64,000 nucleotides of DNA from Raphanus sativus. Taxonomy: Eukaryota; Streptophyta; Magnoliopsida; Brassicales; Brassicaceae. The notes below the pieces were generated by a model. The model saw only the letters and a program-made list of their open reading frames with translations, made no database searches and was not told the DNA's origin. The translations under genes were made by a program, and so were the position numbers. The DNA lies in the NCBI RefSeq assembly GCF_000801105.2, contig NC_079515.1:21909407-21973406 (forward strand). Direction: 5' to 3'. Shown one piece after another: positions 46,058-57,895 of this stretch; within the stretch, counting starts at the first letter, position 1; every line of letters starts with the position of its first letter.

Positions 46058-48320
46058 ATGTAAGTTCTCTTCTCCCCCTCTCTTATTAGTTCTAGGTTAG
46101 ATTTTAGGGAATTTTGTTAGATTTTAGGGAATTGAGTAGATTAGGTTTTAATTAGAATTAGGGTTGATTAGGTTTGATTAGGATTAGGGTTTTGATTAGG
46201 ATTAGGGTTTGATTAGGATTAGGGTTTTGATGTTAAGTTTTGATTAGATTTTAGGGTTTGATTAGGTTTTGATTTTAGATTTGATTAATTTTAGGGTTTC
46301 AATTTTTTAGTAATTATTTTGGCTACTTTATAATTTAAAAAATTTTATAAGTCATTTAATAATTATTTTAGTTAATTTCAAAATTTTAAAAATTTAAAAG
46401 TCATTTTATAATTATTTTAGCAAATTTCATAATTTATAAATAATTTTAAAAGTCATTTAAAAATTATTTTAGCAAATTTTATAATTTATAAATAATTTTA
46501 AAAGTCATTTAATATTTTTTTAGATATTTGAAATTTATAAATAATTTATAAGTTATTTAATAATTCTTAAGACATTTTTTTAATTTATAAATCATTTTAG
46601 CTGTTTTTATAATTTATAAATATATATTTTAAAAAATAAATTTTATTAATTTTAATTCATTATTTTAAAAAATATAGGGATTCTAGTGACCAGAGTGCGA
46701 GGGCTCGATCTCGTCGGGCCCCACCGCGAGGCCGCGCTACTTCGACGACCCCTTCGGATTCTCGGTTTCGTCTAGCCGGTCTCGGGGTTCGTCATCCTCA
46801 TCGCAGAGCCCCCGTCCCGCTATGGTTCAGCATGCGGCTCCTTCTCCCGCTGCGGCCCCTCATCTTCCTCACGACTTCCCAGACATTCCCGAGCCTCATG
46901 TCGCTCCAGGAGTGATGACTGTTGCACAGCTGGTGCAACAGCCAGGTCGTGACCATCTCCCTTATCTCACTCTGTATCCTAGGGAACCCGGTCAGACTTG
47001 GTAAGTGAAAGTTTAATTTTCTTTATTTGAAAAATTAGATTCATTTTTAATAAGTTGTTTCCTATGTATTAGGTTCGACCGATCCCATAACGGGATCAGC
47101 GCTTGGATCAACAGGATGATGTATTCCGACCTCAAGAAGGGATACGCAACCTTCACAGTGATGCCGAGGGATGAGCAGGAGCTCTGGTTTCGTCAGTTTG
47201 CTGTAAGTATTCTAACTTTTAAAAATTTCTATTTTTTCCTTTGAAATTTTATTTCTACTAATCAGGTTTTGTTTTTTCCAGCAAGAGTTCAACTGGCATC
47301 CGGATAACACGACGTTCATCCGCAACGCCTTCATCCACAAATGTATGGATTCATATTCCGGGCAAATATATGAATGGAAGCAGAAGTGGCTAGCGGATAA
47401 GGTATTTTCTTTTTTTTAACTTTATTAATATATTTTTTAATTCTATTTAACTTTAAAAATTTTTTTTTCATTATAAGGTCCCAAAGTGGATCAACATGAC
47501 CACTTGGGAGGAGTTGTGTGTCCATTGGGACAAGGACTCGACGAAGCAGGTCTCTAACACCAACTCCGCCAACCGCAAGAGCGATCGTGGCGGGAAGGGC
47601 ATGTACAAGCACAATTTGGGTGCTCAGTCTATTCCCACTCTCGCAGACAAGATGGTAAGTTCAAACTCCTTTTCTTTTTAATTGTAAATTTTTAATTTTT
47701 CTGCTTTCTAATGTTTTTTTTGAATTTATGTGTTTTCCTAGGCGCAAGAAAATGAAGGTGAGCCCGTGGGTGATTTCCCTTTGTACAAGAGGATCCACAC
47801 CAACAAGACCACGGGCCAGATTGATGACGGTCTTGCGCAGGAGGTTGTCTCCCTGGTGGACAGTATGACACAAGACGAGGAGGCCCGTCTCTCCCAGATC
47901 CAGGCCGATCTCGATCTTGACGCCACATCTACTGAGTCCACTGCCCTCTCTCAAGTCCGAATCAACGAGCTTCTTGAATCGGTAAGATATTTTGTAAATA
48001 TCAATTTACTTATTAATTTTAAAATTTTTTCTATGATTAAGATTTTAAATTTTCTTTTTCAGGCGATTCCAAAGAAGAAGGGACGTTTGGTCGGTTTGGG
48101 TCGTCGATCCAAATCGGTTCCTCCTACGTCTCAGGTGCCAGTTGATCCTACTCTGATGGATCAACTGAAGGATAAGGATGAACGCATCCGTCAGTTGGAG
48201 GAGAAGATGGCGGCTCAAGAGAGAGCTAGAGAGGCAGACAGGAGGCGGAGTGAGAAGATGATGGCGGCCTTCATGAGGCAATTCCCGGACCAGAACTTCG
48301 ACGTCGACGAGGACGAGTAG
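46058..48320 (+). CDS. TNPA-like CACTA protein (Ptta/En/Spm plant transposase type)
   Basis: The exons are 46058-46059 (AT of the start codon), 46678-47000, 47073-47202, 47282-47401, 47478-47654, 47742-47981 and 48063-48320. The exons sum to one base short of a multiple of three because of a missing G in exon 2 (CGGTTTCG, where copy 1 has CGGGTTTCG), so about 416 aa is expected. The N-terminus is Ser/Arg/Pro-rich. The central region ([45 protein letters not shown]) is the Ptta/En/Spm domain. A C-terminal coiled coil has [18 protein letters not shown], followed by an acidic end. Such proteins bind the subterminal motifs. Confidence 0.85.
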
Positions 48321-48514
48321 TTCTAACTTTAATTTATGTTTTAAACTTTATTTTTATTTTCTGTTTGTATGAATATTACTTTTGAACTATTTATATTATG
48401 TTTTTTATTTTAATTTTCAATTTAATAATTAATTTTCGAATTTAATAATTAATTTTCCAATTTAATTAATAAGAAATAAATTAATATTTATTTATTAATA
48501 TAAATTATATTTTA

Positions 48515-48968
48515 CGAAAATTCCGAGGAACGAAGGCCCTCGGAAATTTCCGAGGGAAGTGTTCCTCGGAATTTTCCGAGGGAGTCTTCCGTCGGAAAAT
48601 TCCGAGGAATATTCCCTCGGAAAATTCCGAGGAACAATTTCCTCGGAATTTTCCGAGGGAATATCCCTCGGAATATTCCGAGGGAGAGTTCCTCGGAATT
48701 TTCCGACAGTGTTTTCCGAGGGACATTCCCTCGGAAAATTCCGAGGGATATTCCGACAATGGGATCACCGTAGGTGTTCCTCGGAATTCCCTCGGAAAAA
48801 GTCTCCGTCGGAATTTCGTCACAAATTTCCGAGGGAATTCCGACGACTTACGTTATTCCGACGATATTATTCCGACGGATCATTTCCTGGGTTTGTCGTC
48901 GGAATACGTGAATTCCGACGACATTCCGAGGATATCTTCCCTGGGAATCGAGCAGTTTTCTTGTAGTG
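48515..48968 (+). repeat. Right subterminal repeat array of the CACTA element
   Basis: This is a dense array of TTCCGAGGAA, TTCCTCGGAATTTTCC and CCCTCGGAAAATTCCGAGG palindromes, ending in GCAGTTTTCTTGTAGTG. It is the counterpart of the left array and the putative TNPA-binding region. Confidence 0.88.
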
Positions 48969-49810
48969 ATATATATATATATGTATATTCTCTAATTCTA
49001 ATTCTAATACATAACTAGGTGTTTTTCTGCACCATGTGCAATGATGAATTTTTTAAAAGTTAAAATTTTATATTTAAAAACATAATTTATTAATATTATA
49101 TATTTTATTATTTTTGACCAATAATTAATATAAATATCATTTAATTAAGCATAAAATTAAGAGAAATTTTTTTTTTTTTTAAATTATATTTAAGAAAATA
49201 TATGTATATATAAAGAGTTAGAATCTTAGATAAAAATTATTTATTTCTTTTGGTTAAATGTATTAGATCAACTTGTACAAAATTACTAAAAATCATATAA
49301 AAATTGTATAGTTATCAAAAATTAAAACTAAACAATATTATATAATTTGTAGATATCTAAAAGAAACTAATGATATTACGATTAAAAATTATATAATTTT
49401 TTAAATCAGAAAAATTTAGAAAATTTAGATAATAAAAATGTATAATTATAAAAGTAAAATTATATAATATTTCGAAATTCAGTATGTCATATTTGAATAT
49501 ATTTATTGTAGTGATGATTTATTAGTTATTACCATATTCTACAAAGTTTACCAAAAATTAAAATCAATATAAATGTAATATATGAGTTATTGTCATATTC
49601 AAAAAATATTTCCAAAAATATATATCAGTATTAAATATAATTGTCCATGTCATATTTAACCATATGACATGTCATCAATCTTGATAGACATGTCATAATT
49701 GTTTTTGTAAAAACGATTGTATAGACTAGGAGATACCTAAAGATTGTAAAAGGTAAAAAAACCTAATAAGCATCTAAAGTCTCGTAGCTAGCCACCTCGC
49801 GCCTTGGGTG
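48969..49810. other. AT-rich upstream flank of the F-box gene
   Basis: This continues, after removal of the CACTA element, the flank seen at 34,175-35,401. The last part (about 49,725-49,790: AAGATTGTAAAAGG then AAGCATCTAAAGT) is repeated at about 51,733-51,775. It probably holds the F-box promoter. Confidence 0.55.
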
Positions 49811-51010
49811 ATGACAAGAGAGGCATTGAGATTGCTGGATCTTCCATGGGATTTGGTACTTGATATACTCTCTAGAGTTCCGGCTACATCTCTGGGACGA
49901 TTAAGTTTTACTTGCAAGCGATGGAACGCTCTATTCAAAGATGACGAGTTCATCAAGAAGCACTTGGATAAAGCAGCAAAACAACGTATGGTTCTCATGT
50001 CGAGAGATTCAAAGAAGTTTTATTCAATGAATGTAAATCTCGATGGGATTCATCACGACAACTTTGTTGATCCACAAACAAAGTTGCTTAACCTCAAAGA
50101 TTTCCACTGTCCGGAACAATTCAAGATATATAATATATCTCACTGCAACGGGTTATTGTTATGCAGAACATGGGAAAAAAGACTCGTGGTTTGGAACCCT
50201 TGTACTGGCCAAATTAGGTGGATCCCATTCACTGGTCTTTACAAGGATCACTCGGAGTTTGCCCTTGGATACGAAAACAATAACAAGTCTTGCCAAACCT
50301 ATAAAATCTTGAGATGCAGCTGGGATTTTCTTGCCGCAGAACCTCAAGATGTTGACTCTGGAATCTATGATTTTGAGTCTCATTCTTGGAAGGATCTTAA
50401 TGACGTGTTTCCCAATAACTGCAGAAGAATAATATCGAAGGCAGTGTCTCTGAAGGGGAATATTTATTGGATTGCCAATATAGATGATGAAGAAGATGTC
50501 TTACTTAGTTTCGATTTTTCAACAGAGAAGTTTACGTGTTTATCTATTCGTTTTTCGAGTGGCCATCATGATTTTATTCCTACAACTCTCTCAGTTGTTA
50601 GGGAAGAACGACTGGCAGTATTGTATAGCAGCTTTTCTCATCCACCAAAGATTGAGATATGGATGACGACGACACATGATAAGATTGATCAGGCCAGACT
50701 TGTGTCGTGGAGCAAATTTTTATCACTGGAACTAGATGAGTATAATCCTCAAATGGATCTTTCAACTGACACAACTTTCTTTATCGACGAGGAGAAGAAA
50801 GCGGCCGTGTTATGCGATCTGGAATATATAATAAATAAGTGGGAGGACATGGTATACATTGTTGGAGAGGACAATCGGTTCATGAAAATACCCGTAGGAG
50901 AACATACATTTTCTTTGGGTCCAGTTATTTACAATTATGTTCCAAGCTTGGTTCTAATCCAACAGGGTGGAGTAATGACACGAGAACGAAAAAGGAAAAA
51001 TAGGCATTAG
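49811..51010 (+). CDS. F-box protein (FBA-type associated domain)
   Basis: A single exon of 399 aa starts at MTREALRLLDLPWDL. The N-terminal F-box (about residues 9-50: LPWDLVLDILSRVPATSL, CKRWNALF) would bind SKP1-like ASK proteins in an SCF ubiquitin ligase. An F-box-associated repeat region follows (ISHCNGLLLC, VVWNPCTGQIRWI, YKILR, IYDFESHSWKDL, LKGNIYWIA), which usually holds the target site. The C-terminus is basic (RERKRKNRH). These genes form a very large, fast-evolving family in Brassicaceae, so the target cannot be named. The flanks are tandemly duplicated downstream without the ORF. Confidence 0.9.
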   Translation: MTREALRLLDLPWDLVLDILSRVPATSLGRLSFTCKRWNALFKDDEFIKKHLDKAAKQRMVLMSRDSKKFYSMNVNLDGIHHDNFVDPQTKLLNLKDFHCPEQFKIYNISHCNGLLLCRTWEKRLVVWNPCTGQIRWIPFTGLYKDHSEFALGYENNNKSCQTYKILRCSWDFLAAEPQDVDSGIYDFESHSWKDLNDVFPNNCRRIISKAVSLKGNIYWIANIDDEEDVLLSFDFSTEKFTCLSIRFSSGHHDFIPTTLSVVREERLAVLYSSFSHPPKIEIWMTTTHDKIDQARLVSWSKFLSLELDEYNPQMDLSTDTTFFIDEEKKAAVLCDLEYIINKWEDMVYIVGEDNRFMKIPVGEHTFSLGPVIYNYVPSLVLIQQGGVMTRERKRKNRH

Positions 51011-51205
51011 TGGTTTATAAACCACCGAAAAAGGATTTTTTTCAGTGTTGAGTGTTTTGGGTTGATCTTTACATCATACACATCTTCTGTTATTTAATAT
51101 TTTTAAAGTTTTCCTGTGGACTTATCTTAAACTAATGTTTCGGTTTTGACTGTTTACACTTTACAGTTTTGAATGTTTTATATTGTTTGCCCAAAAAAAA
51201 AATTC

Positions 51206-52125
51206 TTCTAGGATCAATAAACACCAAAGCTAGATGCAAATACTCAAACCAAACCATAATAAAGTGAACCAAACTAAAATGAACCGAACCAAATTAAAAT
51301 GAACCAAACTAGATCCAAACCAATAAACGAAAGCTACTTCGTCTTTGATTGGGTTAAATTTTATAGAACCCAAATTAACCAATTCAAACTGAACCTGAAA
51401 ATAAACTGAATGTCCACCCCTAGTATTACATATTCATTAATGTCAAACGAGGATTTGGACCTGAAAGTAAACTGAACGAAACCAAATCTGTTTTCTACAT
51501 GATTCAGTTGGTTCATGTTTTACTCAATTCGAATTAAACTGAACCAAACCGATAATCCAATATGTCTTTTTCTACTAATAAATAATAGATTATATGTATA
51601 TTAATATATTGTGAATATTTTTAGATAAACTTGTTTCTCCTTTTTCCTTAACTTCTATATTTGTTTTAAGTTCCAAAATATGATGCAAACAATACCATTA
51701 TAAATATATTCTCTAATTCTAATAGATAATACTTGAAGATTGTAAAAGGTAAACACCCATAAGCATCTAAAGTTTTGTTTCCGTCTCGTCTCGTAGATTC
51801 TCCAATCTCTTATGTCTAAAAATAAGATTATCTAACAAAAGTTCTTTTAAGATCAATAAACACCAAAGATAGATGCAAATAGTCTTTAGTTAAAAGGTTT
51901 TGGAGAGCTTACAAGTCTTCATTATGTCACACTTAACTAAACCATACCATAATAAAAAGAACCGAATTAAATCTAAACCAAAACGATCCAAACTAGACCA
52001 AGCCAAACATAAACCAAAGCTATTTCGGCTTTGATTGGGTTAAATTTTAGAAAACCTAAATAAATCAACTTAAACTGAACCCAAAACTAAACTGATATGC
52101 ACACTCCTAATATCACATATTCACG
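51206..52125. repeat. Tandem duplication of F-box gene flanks, second unit lacking the gene
   Basis: Block 51,206-51,445 (3' flank, beginning near GATCAATAAACACCAAAG) recurs at about 51,838-52,125. Between them, 51,540-51,800 matches the 5' flank of the F-box gene (34,175-34,299 joined to 35,353-35,401 and 48,969-49,790). The order is therefore 5' flank, gene, 3' flank, 5' flank, 3' flank. The second unit goes from promoter to 3' flank with only about 40-60 bases where 1.2 kb of ORF should be. Confidence 0.75.
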
Positions 52126-53416
52126 TATCTATCGAACCAGAATGTTCGGCTAGCTACAAGGAAAACCTATACCATTAGCAACCCTGTCCAAGTTGGTAAT
52201 ATAACTGGTATTCTTTAATAACAAAAAAGTCAATCTTAACAAATTCACTTGTGTTTTTAGTTTTTTAATAGCTACTAAAACTATTAGGTAGCTGGCTAAT
52301 ACCAAATACGTTTGTGGAAGATCATTTTAACCAACTTTTTTTAATACAAAACAATGTTTTTGTTTTACTATTAGCTAATATTATAATAATAAAAATAATT
52401 TTTTTACTTAACAGCAAATTAACTCAAAAAATATTAAAAACGTAATTTTATATAAAATAGTGAGCATTTTGAATAATTTCAGGTAATAAAAGATATTAGA
52501 TAAGCCCCCCCCTCCTCCAAATTAAAATGTCCATTCATTTTCATGTGGCCTTGCCATTAACACCAAGATTTATTATGCAATTTGGTACAAGTAAATCATA
52601 GTAACTTGAAAAACCAAAACCGAGTAGATATAATATATCTAAAATCATATATCTAACTAAAGTAAATAATACTATTAATATAAGTTATGCATAAAAATTA
52701 TAAAATAATTTTAAATTAAAGTAAATAATAATTTATTATTATAGTATATTTACTTTATAGATTTTTATATCCGTGCATGAGCATGAAAAACCATCTAATT
52801 TCTATTGGTTGGTGAACCTAAGAAAAAGTTGAAAACAATTAGTCTTTGTGAATTATATGGAATAATGTTACTGAAAACAAAGTTATCCACATCAATAATT
52901 TCTCAACTATAGTTTTTTATTATTTATATTGTATACGATCACATAAGTAAATATCACAATTTCACGTTTAATATATTTTTATATTATTTTTTATAAAATG
53001 ATGCAAAACTATTTTACAATAAACTACCTAATCAATCAAGAATGAATTGGTACAACAGTATATAAAACTGAAATCTAAGCAAAAACTCAAATACAACCAA
53101 GTTTTCTAATGATCTCACTGGTCTTTATATTCAATTTCGTCATAAGTTTTCTAGGACACATCACCTTAAATTTATAAAATGATGTGTTCATATACGAAAA
53201 CCCTAACAACCAATTGTTAGATCCAATAGGAGTTCACCAAAAAGAAGCAATTTTTGTAATAATAAAGCAAACATATATAACACAGACATATATAGTTTAA
53301 ACACACAAATACATCAACACAATGAAAACCTCAAATAGACACCAAACACAGCAAAAAGACAATAATCACATGGACCAATCAAATAATTTCAAATACTGTT
53401 GTAACACATCTCTCTT
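52126..53416. other. AT-rich intergenic region
   Basis: No gene or clear repeat is seen. It contains a short C-run near 52,505. It ends in the 3' region of the aquaporin gene. Confidence 0.5.
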
Positions 53417-55600
53417 TTACGCCAACTTGCATGTGATATTACATGCGTCGTTAATGTCAGTGGGAGATGAAAGTATAAAAATTTTCCGGTTATTCGGGTC
53501 AACCACTTGAAGAACACAAAATTCGTCTTGAGATGCTTCTTTAGTGCAATTTGGACGTATTATCTCACCATATGATTTATTTGTAGACCGTAACATATTA
53601 TAAGTCCATGCACCTGCCAATGCTCCGACAACAGGTGCAACTATGTATATCCATAAATTCTTATAACATCCCCATATATATGCAGGGGCCAAGCTTCTTG
53701 CTGGATTCATTGACGCTCCCGAGATTGGCCTAATCGATTAACAAATCATTTTCTTGCACATTTTGTTAACACTCATAATAACTTTGTAATATATATTATA
53801 AGGGTTTTCGATATAAATACCCGCCGAACAAGATGTCGAGTACTACAGTTGCACCAATCGCAATGCCTGCAAATGATCTGTTTGCTCGTTTATCAGTAGC
53901 TACGTACAGCCGAAATAACAAACAACAAGTTGAAAGTAGCGATAAATTCCACTATGAACGCCGCAGTGTTTGAACTTGACGGGTGTGTTCCCACATAAAT
54001 AGCGCCTTTGAGGCTACAACCGTTGTTGTTCAGATGGAAAACAAGCCGGATAGATTCCATCGCTAAGGTTGATCCGAGAACTTGAGCGGCAATATACCCT
54101 GGAACCTACATAAAGAGATTGATCATAAGTACTTTATATTTCTTTTTTGATAAAGGATTTACTGTTAAAAGTACTTTATATTATGCATTCGGTTTATAGA
54201 TCTAGTTGGTATTACGACATTCATAAAAAAAAACGAAGTATATGCATTCTAAAATATGATAAAACGTTTTGATTTGATTAAAAATATTTCGGAAAGACTT
54301 TCATATTTCGAAATCATTGAGTGATAAGAAAAATATTACCATGCACAAATGTATGATGTTAACGTAAATCATATCTTGTCATTTCGTGAACCGTATCATG
54401 TCATATAAAACGCTATATTATTCTTTTTGATTGGTACAATATATGAGAGAACGTTTTGATTTGATTAAAAATTACCGGAAATGTTTTCTTTGTTCTAATT
54501 ATTTCATATGAATAAAAGATGCTATCATGCATTTATGTATGATTCACGTAAATCATATCTTGTCATTGCGTCCACAGGCCACATCAGCATCATATCATAT
54601 AAAACCCTATAATATTTTTAGATGGGTACAATTGTAACATTAAATGAAAAATATAAGTACTGAATTTGATAGTATGGTTTTCTTCTTCCCGTCACCTGTT
54701 TTAATGGAAATTTTCTAGAAGAAGCAAGCGCAATGGTAATAGCAGGGTTGAAATGTGCACCGGAGATATGACCTATTGAATAGGTCATAACCATTACTGT
54801 TAAGCCCCATGCCAAAGCTATGCCGGGGAGTGTCACCGGTTTACCGTACGTATCATTTACCACGATTGCCGAGCAGCCAGCAAATACCAGAGAGAATGTC
54901 CCCACAAACTCGCCAAACAACTAGAGTATATAACAATACGATTTTAATTATAGAGTCAATTTGCTGAAAATCCCAAAAAAAATTATGAAATTAGGTAAGT
55001 GCACATGATGGGACAACTTTGCTCTCTAGCAATAGAAATATCATTGTATGGAATTTCAGGCATTCCCTTAAATATGGAGAAGTGTGTAGAGGATGCAAAT
55101 TCCCTTAAATTATATAACAATTAATAAAACTCAATTTTAAGTTTACGAAAAAAAAAAATCAATTTCATCATCATCACATATGATAACTAAACCGAGTTTG
55201 AGTTCATGGTATTGATCTGCTCGTTTTCAATATCTAAAACACCGTTGCTAAGAAAAAGAATAGTTAAACTAAAGTGTAACTAAAGTATTAAACTCTTTTT
55301 GAAACTCCGTTTTAGAAACAAAAAGTCTACCGAACTGATCCTGTATAGACGTTAATTGGGTTGATTATTATACTTCTAAATTTAAATGTAGTCAAAAGCC
55401 TAATATTTGAACCGAGTCAAAACGGAACGTGCATATCAATGTTTGATAAAATCAAGAAAGCGTATCATTACCTTTTGAACGAAGGATATGAATACAGGAG
55501 GCCGGGGAGAATCTTGTGACCGGGAACCACCACCGGATCTACCATCTTCGATGTCTAAGTTGGTGGTTTGTGTCTGAGCAGTAATATTATTATTTGCCAT
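53417..55600 (-). pseudogene. NIP3;1: NIP3;1-like aquaporin (NOD26-like intrinsic protein) with a 4-bp frameshift
   Basis: NIPs are six-helix membrane channels for small uncharged solutes such as boric or arsenous acid and glycerol. The exons are 55600-55472, 54920-54696, 54105-53821 and 53729-53417. The first NPA motif is in SGAHFNPAITIA and the second in SGASMNPARSL. Exon 1 encodes the TQTQTTNLDIEDG tail, and the C-terminus ends CNITCKLA, as in NIP3;1-type proteins. In exon 3, after VISAV, the frame breaks: four extra bases (CGTA) sit between GCTGTA and GCTACTGAT (plus-strand about 53,900-53,907), giving a stop four codons later. Without them the frame is 315 aa and otherwise intact. A truncated product would lack helices 5-6. 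Confidence 0.85.
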
Positions 55601-57068
55601 TGATGAGAGACTTTTCTCCAAAAATGTTTATGGTTTTGAGAACTCTAGTTTGTGTTCGTTTATAAGCAAATGGTTAAGTTGTCCGCATGTTGGGAATTCT
55701 TCCTAGAATAAAGACTGATTTTGATTAAAAAAATTTACGCCCAAATAGATGAAAATGGCCAAAAAAAAAAATCATAGCAAAGGCGGACCTAAAAGAGTGT
55801 GGAAATTGCCAGGTACACAAGTTTTATAGAAAGAAATCAGCATGCAGGTTAAATCTCCTTTATATTATTCAAGCTGCGCCAGGTCACAATGATGTGGGGA
55901 TTTTAAACAGTTTTGTTTTGTAATGGTTTTATACAAAAATATCAGCAGGTTAAATCTCCCTTAATATTTTTGTTATATAATATAATACTAGATTTTGATC
56001 AGTGTTTTCAAAATGCAAAATATTTTATAATGCAAAATTTCAGTAACACCGTCACAAGAGTTTCATTAATTTGTAAAAAATGTCTGTTTAAAAATTATAT
56101 TTAAATCAGCACTTTTACATCCGACTAGGACCTTCGGTGGAGTCAGTAAACCTGATGACAACATATCTAATCCAATTTCAGTTTTAGGAAATATCTATTA
56201 TTTAAAACCTGTTAAAACTCGCAAAAATGCTAAAACCCAAGACCACCGATTGAATCGATGAATGATCGATATATAATCCAATTTGATTTCAGTTGTTATT
56301 GATTTTAGTTGTTATTTTTATATATAATTTAATTCCAATTTTTATTTAAATACTTAAATACATATTAATTTTAAGAGAAAGTTCTTAGGATAAATCTTTT
56401 AGTTTATTTTAACAAAATAGCTCTAAAAGAGAAAAACGACTAAAGGAGATTTCATTAAAGGGTAGATATACACTAATACTCTTAGGTTAACTAATCTAGA
56501 TTTAACTTTAGAGTTAAGAGGAGGGATTTTGGAGGTGGGGTTCAAATTTAAAAATTTAAAAATTTAATTAAAAATCTCAAAATAAAAAAATAAGATATTT
56601 TGGTCATTTTGGGGTTATTTTGTTGACAAAAACTTAAAAATGGCTATATGAAAAAATTATTTAAAAAAGAAATTAAATAGAGAAAGTTTCTCTCTAGGTT
56701 ACTAAAGGCAGAAACAGTTTCCCGTGGCCGGTAGCACCCCTATTTTGTTTCTTTCGATGTTAAATAATCTATATATCTAGTTTCTTTTCCGTTGCGGATA
56801 TTTTTCGCTTTGGCGAGCCATGTTTAGGTTTTAATCCAATTTTGTATGTTTTGCATGCCGAGTCTTTTTGTTGTGTTTCAACATGAATCGGAGCTGTTCT
56901 TAATGCTTAACTCTTCTCCGTTCAAGTTGATAGTTAAAAACTTAAAGTCTGGTTTTCCCCAGATTAGTTTTGCTTCTCTTCTCTTAGTTTAATTTTATTC
57001 CGTTCAATCATAAATTTTTTGCTTAAATTTGCTAGAAAAGCTCAGCTTCTTCATCAGGATAGGAATCA
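55601..57068. other. Intergenic, no gene seen
   Basis: AT-rich. GCAGGTTAAATCTCC occurs twice (about 55,843 and 55,946), so there is a local short duplication. No coding frame or RNA gene was recognised. Confidence 0.5.
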
Positions 57069-57076
57069 ATCTTCGC

Positions 57077-57656
57077 TAGGAGTGTCAAAATGAGCTAACT
57101 CGCTCAGATCAGCTCAGCTCAGTTCATAGTGAGCTTGGCTCTTTCATGAGTTAGCTCTGTTCAGCTCATTTATTATATGAGTTTTAATATGTAAGCTCGA
57201 ACTCAGATCATCTAGATCATGAGTTAAATGAGCTAACTCGTGATCTAACACAAAATAATAATAATAAAATTAAATTAAATAAACAGTGATAAAATAACTT
57301 CTATAATATTATTCAAAATTTAAATATTAAAAAATCTAAAACATGAATATTAAAAACTAAACAAAAACCAACCCATGACAAAAATAAAAAAAATCGAACT
57401 CCTAAAATAAATTAAATTAAAGCAAATTCCAAATTAGTGGTCCAAATTTGGGATCAATGAAGTTTGTGTGAGAGATGGTAGGGTTAATGTGGGTTTATAT
57501 ATAAACTTTTGAAAATTTCTAAACAGGAAAATTTCTTTTTTTCTTTCTTCGAAAAAGTATAGATAACTTTTAGAAATTTTATTCCTATATTACTTATGTA
57601 TATTTTAACTTTAAAAGACAAATAAGATAAATATAGAAGTTATTTTTCCTTATATA

Positions 57657-57699
<43 letters not shown>

Positions 57700-57887
57700 C
57701 AAGTATAAAAATGAATAAGCTCATGAGTTAGCTCATGTTCATTAAGATCGTTTATATAACTCGTGATCTTTTTAAACTCGATAAATAAACTCATTTATTA
57801 AATGAGTCTAAAATATAGAGATCATACTCATGAAAAAATGAGTTGAGTTGAGCTAGTTCATAAACTATAATTCATTTTGACACCCTA
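57077..57887. mobile_element. hAT-like non-autonomous element with 8-bp target duplication
   Basis: The ends are TAGGAGTGTCAAAATGA at 57077 and, inverted, TAGG-GTGTCAAAATGA ending at 57887. The host octamer ATCTTCGC is repeated exactly at 57069-57076 and 57888-57895, the 8-bp duplication of the hAT superfamily. The 811-bp interior is AT-rich, has GAGCTAACTC and CTCATGAGTTAGCTC words near both ends, a long (TA)n run near 57,650-57,695, and no transposase. Confidence 0.88.
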
Positions 57888-57895
57888 ATCTTCGC

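Larger units (their letters stand above)
35402..48968 (+). mobile_element. CACTA (En/Spm) DNA transposon, internally duplicated across an assembly gap
   Basis: The termini are CACTACTAGAAAACTGC at 35402 and, inverted, CACTACAAGAAAACTGC ending at 48968: 17 bp with one mismatch. ATA flanks both ends as the 3-bp target duplication typical of CACTA elements. The element carries a TNP2-type transposase gene, then a TNPA-like gene on the same strand, and subterminal TTCCGAGGAA/TTCCTCGGAA arrays. The stretch 35744-41334 is repeated as 41435-46972 around a 100-N gap. If that is an artefact the element is about 7.9 kb. A paralogous empty site is found near 51,700. Confidence 0.93.

Noticed and set aside
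48505..48966. ORFs in the right subterminal array on both strands
   Set aside because: These are repeat-encoded peptides (SEFSEG, LGKFRG) with no family resemblance; they are by-products of the palindromic array.
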